Counted from the first letter of the stretch, positions 7,649 through 16,686 are shown. The stretch: 64,000 nucleotides of DNA from Arthrobacter sp. OV608 (GCA_900110595.1 FOEZ01000002.1:1-64000); one strand, 5' to 3'. The notes: generated by a model from the sequence alone, not told the origin. Numbers and translations are program-made.

Positions 7649-8820
7649 CACCTGACCCGTCTGACGTCCTTGCCCTTGACTCCCTTCTGACCACGGACGA
7701 ACTTGCCCTCCGGCAGAAGGTCCGGGACTTTACGGACCAGCGCATGAGGCCGGACATCGCGCGCTGGTATGAGGACGCCGTCTTTCCCCTCGAGCTCGCA
7801 CCGGAACTGGGTGAGCTCGGGGTCCTGGGGATGCACTTGAAGGGCTACGGCTGCCCCGGCCGGACCGCCGTCGAATACGGCCTGGCGGCGATGGAACTGG
7901 AAGCCGGGGACTCCGGAATCCGCACGTTCGTCTCGGTGCAGGGTTCGCTGGCCATGACCGCCATCCACACATGGGGCTCGGAGGACCAGAAGCAGGAGTG
8001 GCTCCCCCGGATGGCCGCCGGGGAAGTCATCGGCTGCTTTGCGCTGACCGAGCCCACCGCCGGTTCCGATCCCTCCTCGATGACCACGTATGCCCGACGC
8101 GACGGGTCCGGTGACGACGCCGGCTGGGTGCTGAACGGGGCCAAGCGGTGGATCGGGCTCGCTTCGGTGGCCGGGGTCATGGTGGTGTGGGCCATGACGG
8201 ACGACGGCGTGCACGGCTTCCTGGTGCCGGCCGGAACTCCTGGCGTGGCTGCCACGCCGATCGCGCAGAAGCTGTCCATGCGTGCGTCCATCCAGTGTGA
8301 TGTGGTGTTCGACGACGTCCGGCTGGGTCCGGAGGCCCTGCTCCCGGCGGCGCGCGGCCTGGGCGGGCCGTTCACCTGCCTGAACGAAGCGCGGTACGGC
8401 ATCGCCTGGGGCGCCATGGGCGCTGCCCGCGATTCCTACCAGGCGGCACTGGCGTATTCTCAGGAGCGGCTCCAGTTCGGCAAGCCGCTGGCCGGGTACC
8501 AGCTGACCCAGGAAAAGCTGGTGAACATGCTGGTGGAGATCCAGAAGGGCACGCTGCTGGCGCTGCACCTGGGCCGGCTCAAGGACGCCGGTGTCCCACG
8601 GCCTGAGCAGATCTCGCTGGGCAAGCTGAACAACGTCCGCGAGGCCATTAAAGTAGCTCGCGAGGCCCGGTCCATCCTGGGCGGCAACGGGATCACGCTG
8701 GACTACCCGCCCCTGCGGCACGCGGCCAACCTGGAGTCGGTGCGCACCTATGAGGGCACCGACGAGGTGCACACCCTGATCCTCGGCCAGCACATCACCG
8801 GCTTGGGCGCCTTCCGCTGA
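7645..8820 (+). CDS. acyl-CoA dehydrogenase, glutaryl-CoA dehydrogenase-like
   Basis: A 391-residue FAD enzyme that oxidises acyl-CoA to enoyl-CoA. It has the middle-domain FAD motif CFALTEPTAGSDPSS (131-145), RYGIAWGAMGAARD (250-263) and RLQFGKPLAGYQLTQ, and the catalytic Glu at 370 in RTYEGTDEVH. RTFVSVQGSLAM (93-104) resembles glutaryl-CoA dehydrogenases, which also decarboxylate. Start is GTG, overlapping the permease stop. With an amine permease and ligase upstream, the operon may feed an amino-acid-derived dicarboxylate (for example from lysine) into beta-oxidation; that is inference. Confidence 0.88.
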   Translation: MTPDPSDVLALDSLLTTDELALRQKVRDFTDQRMRPDIARWYEDAVFPLELAPELGELGVLGMHLKGYGCPGRTAVEYGLAAMELEAGDSGIRTFVSVQGSLAMTAIHTWGSEDQKQEWLPRMAAGEVIGCFALTEPTAGSDPSSMTTYARRDGSGDDAGWVLNGAKRWIGLASVAGVMVVWAMTDDGVHGFLVPAGTPGVAATPIAQKLSMRASIQCDVVFDDVRLGPEALLPAARGLGGPFTCLNEARYGIAWGAMGAARDSYQAALAYSQERLQFGKPLAGYQLTQEKLVNMLVEIQKGTLLALHLGRLKDAGVPRPEQISLGKLNNVREAIKVAREARSILGGNGITLDYPPLRHAANLESVRTYEGTDEVHTLILGQHITGLGAFR

Positions 8821-8829
8821 CCCATGCAT

Positions 8830-8895
8830 CCCAACTAGGTAGCGCTAAGTGTCGTTCTGGAGCGCCAAAACGACACTTAGCGCTACTCAGTTGGG
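8830..8895. repeat. family B palindrome, copy 1 (66 bp)
   Basis: Two 31-base arms around a 4-base centre, starting CCCAACT and ending AGTTGGG, with about four mismatches. The core reads GTAGCGCTAAGTGTCGTT and is repeated inverted in the right arm. It lies between the convergent dehydrogenase and hydrolase genes and could end both transcripts. The same 66-bp design recurs at 59181-59246. Confidence 0.85.
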
Positions 8896-8903
8896 TGCGG
8901 GGT

Positions 8904-9701
8904 TTATGCGGGACCCTGCAGGAAGCGGCGGACCTCGGCATTGAACGCGTCGGGTGCTTCGGCGAACACCAGATGTCCGGCGCCGGGAATCACCGTCAGC
9001 TCTGCCCCGGGTATCTGCCGGTGGAGCTCATGCGCCACCGGCAGCGGTGAGCGCTGGTCCTCCTCGCCGTAGATCAGGAGGGTGGGAACAGTAATCGTGG
9101 GCAGGAGGTGGCGGTAGTCCGCGCGTCCGCTCGCGCTGAGCAGTGCCCGCAGGCTTGCCGGGCGGACATCGAGCATGATGGCGGCAATCTCGGCGACTGC
9201 AGCGGGGTTGGCGGCGGGCGTGAAGAGGGTGGGCAGCCACTCGTGCACGAACTTTCCCGGCGGCTCCCCGATTTCCGCTTCCACCATGGCAATCCGGCGG
9301 TCTACTTCCTCCGGCGGCAGCGACCCTGCCCAGCCTGCATAGGCCGATACCAGCAGCAATGACGCAGGGACGTCCGGGTACCCCTTGTATAACTCAAGCG
9401 CCACCATGGAGCCCCAGGACAGGCCCAGGATATGTGGCTTTCCCTTGCCGCGGACGGCCTGCTCCACGAAGCCGGCGGCGAGCAGGCCCAGGTCCGGGGC
9501 CGAGAGGTCCGGTGCCGGGTCATCGGACTGGCCGCATCCGGGAGCGTCCCAGGCGATCACGGTGAAGTCCCGGGAGAGGTCCTCCAGTTGCTGACGCCAA
9601 ATCCTGCTGTCATCGCCTGCACCATGGAAGAGGACCAGCGGCGGCCCGCTGCCCACCTGCTGGTAAGCAATCCTGAGTCCGGCTACCTCAACGGCGTCCA
9701 T
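8904..9701 (-). CDS. alpha/beta hydrolase
   Basis: A 265-residue soluble hydrolase with the standard fold. The oxyanion-hole motif HGAGDD is at 26-31, nucleophile Ser95 in GLSWGSM, the acid probably Asp215 in YGEEDQRSP, and His243 in GAGHLVFAEAP. It has the usual length for small esterases, lactonases and C-C hydrolases. The substrate cannot be read from the sequence. It is convergent with the acyl-CoA dehydrogenase gene across a palindrome and followed upstream by an SDR gene on the same strand. Confidence 0.85.
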   Translation of the reverse strand: MDAVEVAGLRIAYQQVGSGPPLVLFHGAGDDSRIWRQQLEDLSRDFTVIAWDAPGCGQSDDPAPDLSAPDLGLLAAGFVEQAVRGKGKPHILGLSWGSMVALELYKGYPDVPASLLLVSAYAGWAGSLPPEEVDRRIAMVEAEIGEPPGKFVHEWLPTLFTPAANPAAVAEIAAIMLDVRPASLRALLSASGRADYRHLLPTITVPTLLIYGEEDQRSPLPVAHELHRQIPGAELTVIPGAGHLVFAEAPDAFNAEVRRFLQGPA

Positions 9702-9747
9702 ATCCGCGATTGTAGGACTGCGAAGGCCTGTTGCCTACGAGCAGGCG

Positions 9748-10518
9748 TCAGGCCGAGAAACCGCCGTCGGCCTTGATCAGCTGGCCGGAGACCCAGCGGC
9801 CGGCCGGTGAGAGCAGGAATGCGACAGTACCGGCCACGTCCGCGGGGGTGCCCAGCCGGCCGGTGGGCTGCTGCGCCGTCAGTGCTGAGCGGACCTCGTC
9901 GTCCATCCAGCCTGTGTCCACGGGCCCGGGGTTCAGGACGTTGGCGGAGATACCCATCGGCCCCAGCTCCCGCGCCGCGGCAATCACGATCCTGTCCAGG
10001 GCCCCCTTCGACGCGCCGTAGGGAAGGTTGAACGCTGTGTGGTCACTGGTCAGCGCCACGATCGCGCCGCCGTCGTCCGTCACGTGCCGGGCGAAGGCGG
10101 CAATCAGCTGCCAGCTGGCACGCGTATTAACGGCAAAGTGGCGCTCGAAGGATTCCAGGCTCGTGTCCAGGATCCCCGAATCAACGGACTCGGCGTGGCT
10201 GAGCACCAGGCCTTGCAGCGGCCCTGCCAGCCGGACGGCTTCGGCGAGCAACTGCTCTGCGGCGGCCGGGTCCTCCAGGTCGGCCGGCAGGGTATGCACC
10301 TGGGCACCGATCGCCTCCAGCTCGGCGGTCAGGCGCACGACGTCGTCCGGTTCGCTCCCCCACGGCATCCGGGCATCGTAGTCCTGCCAGTAGGCCAGGA
10401 CCAGGTCCCAGCCTTCGGCCGCCAGTTGCCGGGCGATTCCGGCACCGATGCCGGCAAGGCGGCCGGCGCCCGTGATCAAGGCCGTGTTGCGGGCAGCGCC
10501 TGGCGCAAGGGGTTCCAT
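9748..10518 (-). CDS. short-chain dehydrogenase/reductase
   Basis: A 256-residue NAD(P)-dependent oxidoreductase of the SDR family. The cofactor loop is TGAGRLAGIGAGIA (16-29), longer than the usual TGxxxGIG. Catalytic Tyr167 and Lys171 lie in YGASK and NPGPVDTGWM follows. The candidate catalytic Ser158 (LTSDHT) is only 9 residues before the Tyr, against about 13 in classical members. Start at ATG near the convergent end of the MFS gene cluster. Substrate unknown. Confidence 0.87.
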   Translation of the reverse strand: MEPLAPGAARNTALITGAGRLAGIGAGIARQLAAEGWDLVLAYWQDYDARMPWGSEPDDVVRLTAELEAIGAQVHTLPADLEDPAAAEQLLAEAVRLAGPLQGLVLSHAESVDSGILDTSLESFERHFAVNTRASWQLIAAFARHVTDDGGAIVALTSDHTAFNLPYGASKGALDRIVIAAARELGPMGISANVLNPGPVDTGWMDDEVRSALTAQQPTGRLGTPADVAGTVAFLLSPAGRWVSGQLIKADGGFSA

Positions 10519-10541
10519 GGCACCAGCCTAGTGGCGCGGCG

Positions 10542-11945
10542 TTAAGCCACGGGGACGGGCTCTTCCCGCGGGGCGGCGTGCCTGCGGATGGTGGCGCTGA
10601 TGACCGCGGCGATGGTGCACATGGCCGCCGCGCCGAACCAGGCGTAGGTGTACTGTCCGGTGGAGTCCCGGATGGCGCCGGCGGCCAGGGCCGCGGCGGC
10701 GGCCCCGAGCTGGTGCGCGGCGAACACCCAGCCGAACACCACGCTGCCGTCCGCGCCGAAGGTTTCCCGGCAGATGGCGGCGGTGGGCGGGACGGTGGCC
10801 ACCCAGTCCAGGCCGTAGATCACCACGAAAACGATCATGCTGGGCTGCACCTCGGCGTTCAGCAGCAGGGGCAGCACCAGCAGGCCGATGCCCCGGAACT
10901 GGTAGTAGACAGCCAACAGGATGCGGGGGTTGAACCGGTCGGTCAGCCAGCCGGAGGCGATGGTGCCCACAATATCGAAGATCCCGACGACGGCGAGCAG
11001 CCCCGCGGCGGTGGTTTCGGCCATCCCGTGGTCGTGGGCGGAGGGGATGAAGTGCGTGCCGATCAACCCGTTGGTGGTGGCACCGCAGATCGCGAAGCCG
11101 GCCACCAGGGCCCAGAAGGTGCGTACCTTGCTGGCCCGCTTCAGCACCTGCAGGGCGCGCATAGCGGCGTTGGCGCGGGGACCGCTGTCCACGGGCGGTG
11201 CCTTGGGGGTTCCTGCACCGGGCTGTTCCGCACCGTATGGCAGCGCACCGGCGTCGGCGGGCGAGTTCTTGAGGAACTTCAGCACCAGCGGGACCACCGC
11301 CAGGGCACCTGCCGCGATGAGTAGCGATGCCTGCCGCCAACCCGGATCCTGGGCGAGCACGGCGATGAACGGGAGGAAGACGAGCTGGCCGGCGGCGCTT
11401 CCTGCGGTGAGGATACCGATCACGAGCCCACGGTTTTTGACGAACCAGGTATTGGCGATGGTCGCAGCGAACACCAGCGCCATGGACCCGGTGCCCAGCC
11501 CGATCAGCAGGCCCCACGTCAGCAGGATCTGCCATGACTGGTTCACCAGCACCGTGAGCGCACTGCCGGCACCGATCAGCACCAGCGCCGTTGCCGTCAC
11601 CGCCCGGATGCCAAAGCGCTCCATCAGCGCCGCGGCGAACGGCGCCGTCAGCCCGAACAGGACCAGGTTGATGCTGACGGCCCCGGACAACACCGTGGTG
11701 GACCACCCGAATTCCTGCTGCAGGGGCACCATCAGCACGCCCGGAGCAGCCCGGAAACCGGCCGCTCCCACCAGCGCGAGGAACGCGACGGCGGCAACGA
11801 TCCAGGCCGGGTGCAGGCGCCGCCGCCGCGGCGGATTGTCCTGCGGGCGGACGACGGCGGATGCGGCATTGGCGCTTCCGTCGCCAGGGAGCCGGCTGGC
11901 GGCCGGTGCTGTGGTGCTTCCGTGGGTGGGCTTGTCGTCGCTCAC
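10542..11945 (-). CDS. MFS transporter (OFA/monocarboxylate-like)
   Basis: A 467-residue transporter with about 12 membrane helices. After a polar N-terminus (1-45) come FGWSTTVLSGAVSINLVLFG and LMERFGIRAVT, and a later GWLTDRFNPR loop, all typical of major facilitator proteins and close in feel to the oxalate/formate antiporter group. Direction and substrate are unknown. The start codon overlaps the end of the HxlR gene by 4 bases (ATGA), so it is translated from the regulator transcript and is probably its target. Confidence 0.87.
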   Translation of the reverse strand: MSDDKPTHGSTTAPAASRLPGDGSANAASAVVRPQDNPPRRRRLHPAWIVAAVAFLALVGAAGFRAAPGVLMVPLQQEFGWSTTVLSGAVSINLVLFGLTAPFAAALMERFGIRAVTATALVLIGAGSALTVLVNQSWQILLTWGLLIGLGTGSMALVFAATIANTWFVKNRGLVIGILTAGSAAGQLVFLPFIAVLAQDPGWRQASLLIAAGALAVVPLVLKFLKNSPADAGALPYGAEQPGAGTPKAPPVDSGPRANAAMRALQVLKRASKVRTFWALVAGFAICGATTNGLIGTHFIPSAHDHGMAETTAAGLLAVVGIFDIVGTIASGWLTDRFNPRILLAVYYQFRGIGLLVLPLLLNAEVQPSMIVFVVIYGLDWVATVPPTAAICRETFGADGSVVFGWVFAAHQLGAAAAALAAGAIRDSTGQYTYAWFGAAAMCTIAAVISATIRRHAAPREEPVPVA

Positions 11946-12451
11946 GCGGCTGTTCCCTTCGGGGATCCGGCGGTGGCGAGCTCCACCGGCGATGTTGTCC
12001 TGGTCTGGCTGTGCCAGCTGGTGTTGGCCGCGGTCAGGCGGTCACCGCAGTGGGTGCAGGTATCGGCGGAGCTGGTTCGCTGCCCGCAGCCCGAATGGAT
12101 GACGTACATGTGGGCCTGCTCGGACGGGGCGGGCAAGTGTTTCTCCGACCAGATGGTGACAGCGTTCAGCACCGGGAGGGCGTCTTCGCCCTTCTCCGTG
12201 AGGACATACTCGCCCCTGGTGCGGCCGCCGTCGTCGTACGCCCTTTTGGTCAGCAGCCCCGACTCCACGAGGCCGGCCAGGCGTTTGGTGAGCACGGAGT
12301 CGGCCACCTCCAGCCGGGACTTCATCGCGTCGAAGCGCCCGTTTCCGAAGAACACTTCCCGGAGAACCAGGATGGTCCAGGGATCACCGAGGATATCCAG
12401 GCCACGGGCCATGCTGCAGTTACGCCGGGACCAGTCAGATCGGAGTGCCAT
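11942..12451 (-). CDS. HxlR family transcriptional regulator with C-terminal Cys cluster
   Basis: A 169-residue winged-helix regulator. Residues 1-100 match HxlR proteins: Cys12 in SRRNCSMARGLDILGDPWTI, and EYVLTEKGEDALPVL. Cys12 is the redox- or electrophile-sensing position in several family members (for example HypR, YodB). The C-terminal extension has CGQ (C122) and CTHCG (C132, C135), a small zinc-ribbon-like cluster. A 25-bp palindrome lies 13 bases upstream. It forms an overlapping pair with the MFS gene, so it probably represses its own operon and responds to a compound the transporter exports. Confidence 0.88.
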   Translation of the reverse strand: MALRSDWSRRNCSMARGLDILGDPWTILVLREVFFGNGRFDAMKSRLEVADSVLTKRLAGLVESGLLTKRAYDDGGRTRGEYVLTEKGEDALPVLNAVTIWSEKHLPAPSEQAHMYVIHSGCGQRTSSADTCTHCGDRLTAANTSWHSQTRTTSPVELATAGSPKGTAA

Positions 12452-12463
12452 ATCGGGACCCTA

Positions 12464-12488
12464 GCTGACTTTCTTGAAGAAAGCCAGC
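12464..12488. promoter_or_regulatory. near-perfect palindrome before hxlR, candidate operator
   Basis: Outer arms GCTG/CAGC enclose inner arms CTTTCTT/AAGAAAG around a single central base. It lies 13 bases before the regulator ATG and about 11 bases after the metB stop. Position and AT-rich core suit an autoregulatory operator. A weak metB terminator is the alternative, though no T run follows. Confidence 0.55.
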
Positions 12489-12498
12489 ACGAGCGCCC

Positions 12499-13662
12499 TT
12501 AAGGGATGGACGAGAACGCCTGCTCGAGGTCCGCCACCAGGTCCTCCACGTCCTCTATGCCGCACGACAGCCGGAGGAGGTTCACCGGGACAGCGAGCTC
12601 GGTGCCCTTGACAGACGCGTGCGTCATTTCTGACGGGTAGTTCATCAGCGATTCGATTCCGCCCAGGGACTCAGCCAGGGTGAACACCGAGGTTGATTCG
12701 GCCACCTTCCGGGCAGCCGCTTCACCGCCTTTGAACTGCACGGACACCATGCCGCCGAAGCTGCGCATCTGCTTCTTCGCGAGCTCGTGGCCGGGGTGGG
12801 ACGGCAGCCCCGGGTACAGGACAGCCTCAACTTCGGGGCGCTCCAGCAGCCATTCGGCAACCGCCTGGCCGTTGAGGCTGTGCCGGTCCATCCGCACGCC
12901 CAGGGTCTTGAGGCCGCGGGTGGTGAGGAAGGCATCCATCGGACCTGAAACGGCGCCCACGGCGAACTGGACAAAGCCGATCTTCTCAGCCAGTTCGGCG
13001 TCCTTGACCACCACGGCGCCGCCCACCACGTCCGAATGCCCGCCGATGTACTTGGTGGTGGAGTGGACCACCACGTCGGCACCCAGGGCGAGCGGAGTCT
13101 GCAGGTACGGCGACGCGAAGGTGTTGTCCACGACCAGGAGGGCCCCGGCGTCGTGCGCTATCCCTGCGAGCGCGGCGATGTCTGTGATCTTCATCAGCGG
13201 GTTGGACGGCGTCTCCACCCACACAAAGCGGGTCTTGTTGGCGGCGACGGCCTGGCGGACGGCGTCGAGGTTGGCCATGTCCACCGGTGTGTTGCCGATC
13301 CCCCAGCCGCCCAGCACGCGGCTGATGAGCCGGTAGGTCCCGCCGTAGGCGTCGTTGCCCAGCACGATGTGGTCGCCGGGCCGGGTCAGGGCGCGGATGA
13401 GCGAGTCCTCAGCCGCCAGTCCGGAACTGAAGCTGTAGGCGTGCGTGCCGCCCTCCAAAGCCGCGAGTTGTTCCTGCAGCGCGTCTCTGGTGGGGTTGCC
13501 GCCGCGGCCGTACTCGTAGCCGTCGCGGAGCCCGCCGATTCCGTCCTGGGCATAGGTGGAGCTGAAGTGCAGCGGCGGAACCACGGCACCGGTGCGCGGC
13601 TCGAAGGGCTGGCCGGCGTGGACGGCGCGGGTGTTGAAACCTTGGTTTTCCGGGAGGGACAT
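12499..13662 (-). CDS. metB: cystathionine gamma-synthase/lyase (PLP, Cys/Met metabolism family)
   Basis: A 387-residue PLP enzyme. The Schiff-base Lys204 is in STTKYIGGHSD, with YEYGRGGNPTRDALQ near 49-63, SSGLAAEDSLI (79-89) and DNTFASPYLQTP. As MetB it would condense an O-acylhomoserine with cysteine to cystathionine. Next to a cystathionine beta-synthase gene (38 bases upstream, same strand) it may instead, or also, act as a gamma-lyase completing reverse transsulfuration. The sequence alone does not settle this. Confidence 0.88.
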   Translation of the reverse strand: MSLPENQGFNTRAVHAGQPFEPRTGAVVPPLHFSSTYAQDGIGGLRDGYEYGRGGNPTRDALQEQLAALEGGTHAYSFSSGLAAEDSLIRALTRPGDHIVLGNDAYGGTYRLISRVLGGWGIGNTPVDMANLDAVRQAVAANKTRFVWVETPSNPLMKITDIAALAGIAHDAGALLVVDNTFASPYLQTPLALGADVVVHSTTKYIGGHSDVVGGAVVVKDAELAEKIGFVQFAVGAVSGPMDAFLTTRGLKTLGVRMDRHSLNGQAVAEWLLERPEVEAVLYPGLPSHPGHELAKKQMRSFGGMVSVQFKGGEAAARKVAESTSVFTLAESLGGIESLMNYPSEMTHASVKGTELAVPVNLLRLSCGIEDVEDLVADLEQAFSSIP

Positions 13663-13700
13663 GGTGCTCCTTATCGGGCAGGGAGGGTAGGAGGTGCAGG

Positions 13701-15086
13701 TCAGTTGCTGAGGTAGGCCAGGAGGTCGTGCCGGGTAAGGATACCCACCGGGGCGCCCACGAACGTGACCATCACCGTATCTACGTCCGAGAGCAGCTCC
13801 CTCGCGGCAGAGATGGTCTCCAGGGAACCGATGACGGGCAGCTTGGGGCCCATGTGCTCGGCGATCTTGTCCGTCAGCTTGGCCTCCCCGCGGAACAGCT
13901 TGGCCGTGAGGCTGCGCTCATCCACCGCACCGAGTACCTCGCCCATGACCACGGGCGGCTCCTGGGACAGGACCGGGATGTGGCTGACACCGAACTCGTT
14001 CATGATGTTGATGACGTCGCGGACGGATTCGTTGGGGTGGATGTGCACCAGGTCCGGCAGTTCGCCGTTCTTGGACTTGATCACCTCACCCACGGAGGTT
14101 TCCTCGCCGCCGGAGAGGAAACCGTAGGACCGCATCCACTGGTCGTTGAAGATTTTGGCCAGGTAGCCGCGCCCGGAGTCGGGCAGGATCACGACGACGA
14201 CGGCACTCTCCGACAGGTCCCGCGCCGCCTGCAGCGCGGCTACTACAGCCATGCCCGAGGAGCCGCCCACGAGGAGGCCTTCCTCGCGAGCGAGGCGCCG
14301 GGTCATGGCAAACGAGTCCGCGTCGGTGACGGCGATGACCTGGTCCGGGACGGACTTGTCGTAGTTCGCCGGCCACATGTCCTCCCCCACGCCTTCCACA
14401 AAGTAGGGGCGTCCGGTGCCTCCGGAGTAGACCGAGCCTTCGGGGTCAGCGCCGATGATCCGGACCAGTCCGCCGTCGGACTCCGGCCTGCCGGCCGAAA
14501 CCTCCTTGAGGTACCGGCCGGTGCCGGTGATGGTGCCGCCGGTGCCGGCGCCGATCACGCAATGCGTGACTTTGCCGTCGGTATCTCGCCAGATTTCCGG
14601 GCCCGTGGTCTCATAATGGCTTCCCGGCGCTGCCGGGTTGGAGAACTGGTCCGGTTTGTAAGCGCCAGGCGTTTCGCGCACCAGCCGGTCCGAGACACCG
14701 TAGTAGCTCTGCGGGCTGTCCGGCGGAACGGCCGTAGGCGTCACCACCACTTCCGCGCCGTAGGCCTGCAGGACGGCCCGTTTGTCCTCGCCCACCTTGT
14801 CCGGCACCACAAAAATGCACTTGTAGCCCTTCTGCTGGGCGACAAGAGCCAGGCCCACCCCCGTGTTGCCGGAGGTGGGTTCGATGATGGTGCCTCCGGG
14901 CTTGAGCTTGCCGTCCCGCTCGGCGTCCTCGATCATTTTGGCCGCGATGCGGTCCTTGATGGATCCGCCCGGGTTCACGTATTCCAGTTTGACCAGGACG
15001 GTGGCTTTGATGCCGTCCGTCACGTGGTTGAGCTTGATGAGCGGGGTATTGCCGATGAGGTCCAGGACGGACTGGGCGTACTTCAT
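13701..15086 (-). CDS. cbs: cystathionine beta-synthase with C-terminal CBS domain pair
   Basis: A 461-residue PLP enzyme that joins homocysteine and serine to cystathionine. The Schiff-base Lys44 is in NPGGSIKDRIA, TSGNTGVGLAL is at 71-81, and the phosphate-binding GAGTGGTITGTGRYL follows. The region after about 335 (SVGEVIKSKN onward) is a tandem CBS-domain pair, a usual regulatory module. I chose the ATG at the conserved MKYAQSVLDLIGNTPL. No Shine-Dalgarno sequence stands before it, so translation may be leaderless or atypical. It is followed by metB, giving a compact transsulfuration unit. Confidence 0.92.
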   Translation of the reverse strand: MKYAQSVLDLIGNTPLIKLNHVTDGIKATVLVKLEYVNPGGSIKDRIAAKMIEDAERDGKLKPGGTIIEPTSGNTGVGLALVAQQKGYKCIFVVPDKVGEDKRAVLQAYGAEVVVTPTAVPPDSPQSYYGVSDRLVRETPGAYKPDQFSNPAAPGSHYETTGPEIWRDTDGKVTHCVIGAGTGGTITGTGRYLKEVSAGRPESDGGLVRIIGADPEGSVYSGGTGRPYFVEGVGEDMWPANYDKSVPDQVIAVTDADSFAMTRRLAREEGLLVGGSSGMAVVAALQAARDLSESAVVVVILPDSGRGYLAKIFNDQWMRSYGFLSGGEETSVGEVIKSKNGELPDLVHIHPNESVRDVINIMNEFGVSHIPVLSQEPPVVMGEVLGAVDERSLTAKLFRGEAKLTDKIAEHMGPKLPVIGSLETISAARELLSDVDTVMVTFVGAPVGILTRHDLLAYLSN

Positions 15087-15127
15087 GAGTACAAAGCTAC
15101 CGCTTTCGCGGGCGCCTGCCCCGTCAG

Positions 15128-15520
15128 TCAGCTCCCTGCCGAGGAATCCGTCTGCCAGAGGCCCATGATGTTGCCTTCGGTGTCCTTGAAGTAGGCGTAG
15201 TAACCCATGCCGGGAACGGCGTCCTTGGCCTGGGCCACCGAACCGCCGGCGGATTCCACCTGCGCGAGGGCGGCGTCCATGTCCTCGACGTCGATGGTGA
15301 TGATGGGCGTCCTGAGGTTGTCCGTGCGCGGGAACAGGGCACCGTTGATGGCACCGGGCGCGCTTGGCATCCCTGTTTGCTGGTCTGATGGTGTGGTGAT
15401 GGCGATGGTGTAGTCCATCCCCTGCATGGGGCTCAGGTTCCAACCGAATGCGCTTTGGTAAAAGCCGTTGGCGCGTTCCTTGTCGTCGGCGGGGATCTCG
15501 AAATGCACAACTCCAGCCAC
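15128..15520 (-). CDS. VOC (glyoxalase/bleomycin-resistance fold) family protein
   Basis: A 130-residue protein of the vicinal oxygen chelate superfamily: VVHFEIPADDKERANGFYQ at the N-terminus and YFKDTEGNIMGLWQTD at the C-terminus, two beta-alpha-beta halves. The start is a GTG with AAAGGAG 6 bases upstream; the longer frame begins before that site. Members bind a metal through His/Glu and act on small molecules, or are binding proteins. Substrate unknown. It precedes cbs on the same strand with a 41-base gap. Confidence 0.82.
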   Translation of the reverse strand: MAGVVHFEIPADDKERANGFYQSAFGWNLSPMQGMDYTIAITTPSDQQTGMPSAPGAINGALFPRTDNLRTPIITIDVEDMDAALAQVESAGGSVAQAKDAVPGMGYYAYFKDTEGNIMGLWQTDSSAGS

Positions 15521-15661
15521 TGCATGCTCCTTTGAATGCGAAGTGAAGGCGCGGACGCCCCGCGCCACACCTGGGAGTCTAGTCCTTTGCACGCCGTGGA
15601 TTAAGGGCCCGGCTGGAACCCCGGCGGGCGCATTGTCCGTGTGCCGTGGGACGATGGCAGT

Positions 15662-16645
15662 ATGACCATTGCAGAGGCACCCGCGCGGCTTTCCGCCGCC
15701 GCGGACGCCTCTCTCCGCTGGTATCCGGGCGGCCCGTATGACCTTGCCCGCACCTTGGGCCCGCTCCTGCGCGGCAATAGTGATCCGTCCTTCAGCGTCC
15801 AGGGTGGAGTCATCTGGAATGCCTTCACGACGCCGGACGGGCCGGCCACCGTGCGCCTCAGCCCCGCCGGCAGCGCCGAACTCGAGTTCCGGGTGGACGT
15901 CCAGGCATGGGGCCCGGGCGCAGGCACCGCCATCGGCTCAGTGCCCCGCCTCATGGGCGCGGAGGATGACTGGAGCGCCTTTGATGCGGCGGCCTTCCAC
16001 GCCACGCTCCCCCACATGGTCCGGGAGGCGCGGCGGCGGAACCTGGCCCTCCGGTTTCCCTCCACCGGGCGGATGATCGACCAGCTCTTGCCCATCATCC
16101 TGGAGCAAAAAGTGACCGTGATCGAGGCCCGCCGGGCCTACCGCTACTTGGTGCACCGCTACGGCTCCCCCGCACCGCAGGCAGGGCTGCTGGCACCCGG
16201 TACCCTGATGCTGCCGCCCACCCCAGCACAGTGGGCCCAGATCCCCAGCTGGGAGTGGCACAAGGCGGGCGTGGGACCACAGCGCTCGGCCACCGTGATG
16301 CGGGCGCTGCATTCCGCCGTCGCTCTGGAACGGCTGGCGGCACTGCCGGCGCTGGAGGCGGCAGCAAAAATGCAGACCATCCCGGGCATCGGCATCTGGA
16401 CGGCGGCCGAGGTGGTGCAGCGCACCCACGGCTGCCCGGACTCCATCTCGGTGGGCGACTACCATCTGGCCGCGTACGTCGGCGCGGCGCTGACGGGCCG
16501 GCGGACGGACGACGCCGGCATGCTCCGGCTGCTGGCACCCTGGCAGGGGCACCGGCAGCGGGTGGTGCGGATGATCCAGAGCACGGGCTTCCGGAAACCC
16601 ACCTTCGGCCCGCGGATGACCATCCAGGACCACCGCCGGCACTGA
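15662..16645 (+). CDS. DNA-3-methyladenine glycosylase II family (AlkA-like)
   Basis: A 327-residue base-excision repair glycosylase of the HhH-GPD superfamily. The helix-hairpin-helix IPGIGIWTAAEV is near 240-251 and the catalytic Asp is D266 in SVGDYHLA, matching the AlkA arrangement. The N-terminal half (SLRWYPGGPYDLARTLGPL) is the TATA-binding-protein-like domain of AlkA. It removes alkylated purines from DNA. I took the ATG; an in-frame GTG 21 bases earlier has no better ribosome site. Convergent with the DUF559-type gene across a family A repeat. Confidence 0.9.
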   Translation: MTIAEAPARLSAAADASLRWYPGGPYDLARTLGPLLRGNSDPSFSVQGGVIWNAFTTPDGPATVRLSPAGSAELEFRVDVQAWGPGAGTAIGSVPRLMGAEDDWSAFDAAAFHATLPHMVREARRRNLALRFPSTGRMIDQLLPIILEQKVTVIEARRAYRYLVHRYGSPAPQAGLLAPGTLMLPPTPAQWAQIPSWEWHKAGVGPQRSATVMRALHSAVALERLAALPALEAAAKMQTIPGIGIWTAAEVVQRTHGCPDSISVGDYHLAAYVGAALTGRRTDDAGMLRLLAPWQGHRQRVVRMIQSTGFRKPTFGPRMTIQDHRRH

Positions 16646-16656
16646 TCCGGCCTTCG

Positions 16657-16674
16657 TTACTGCAACGCGGTCAC
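16657..16674. repeat. partial duplicate of the family A left arm
   Basis: TTACTGCAACGCGGTCAC repeats, two G residues short, the bases at 16681-16700 that begin the full copy. It looks like a local duplication of the left arm and its flank. Confidence 0.75.
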
Positions 16675-16686
16675 GCTTAATTACTG

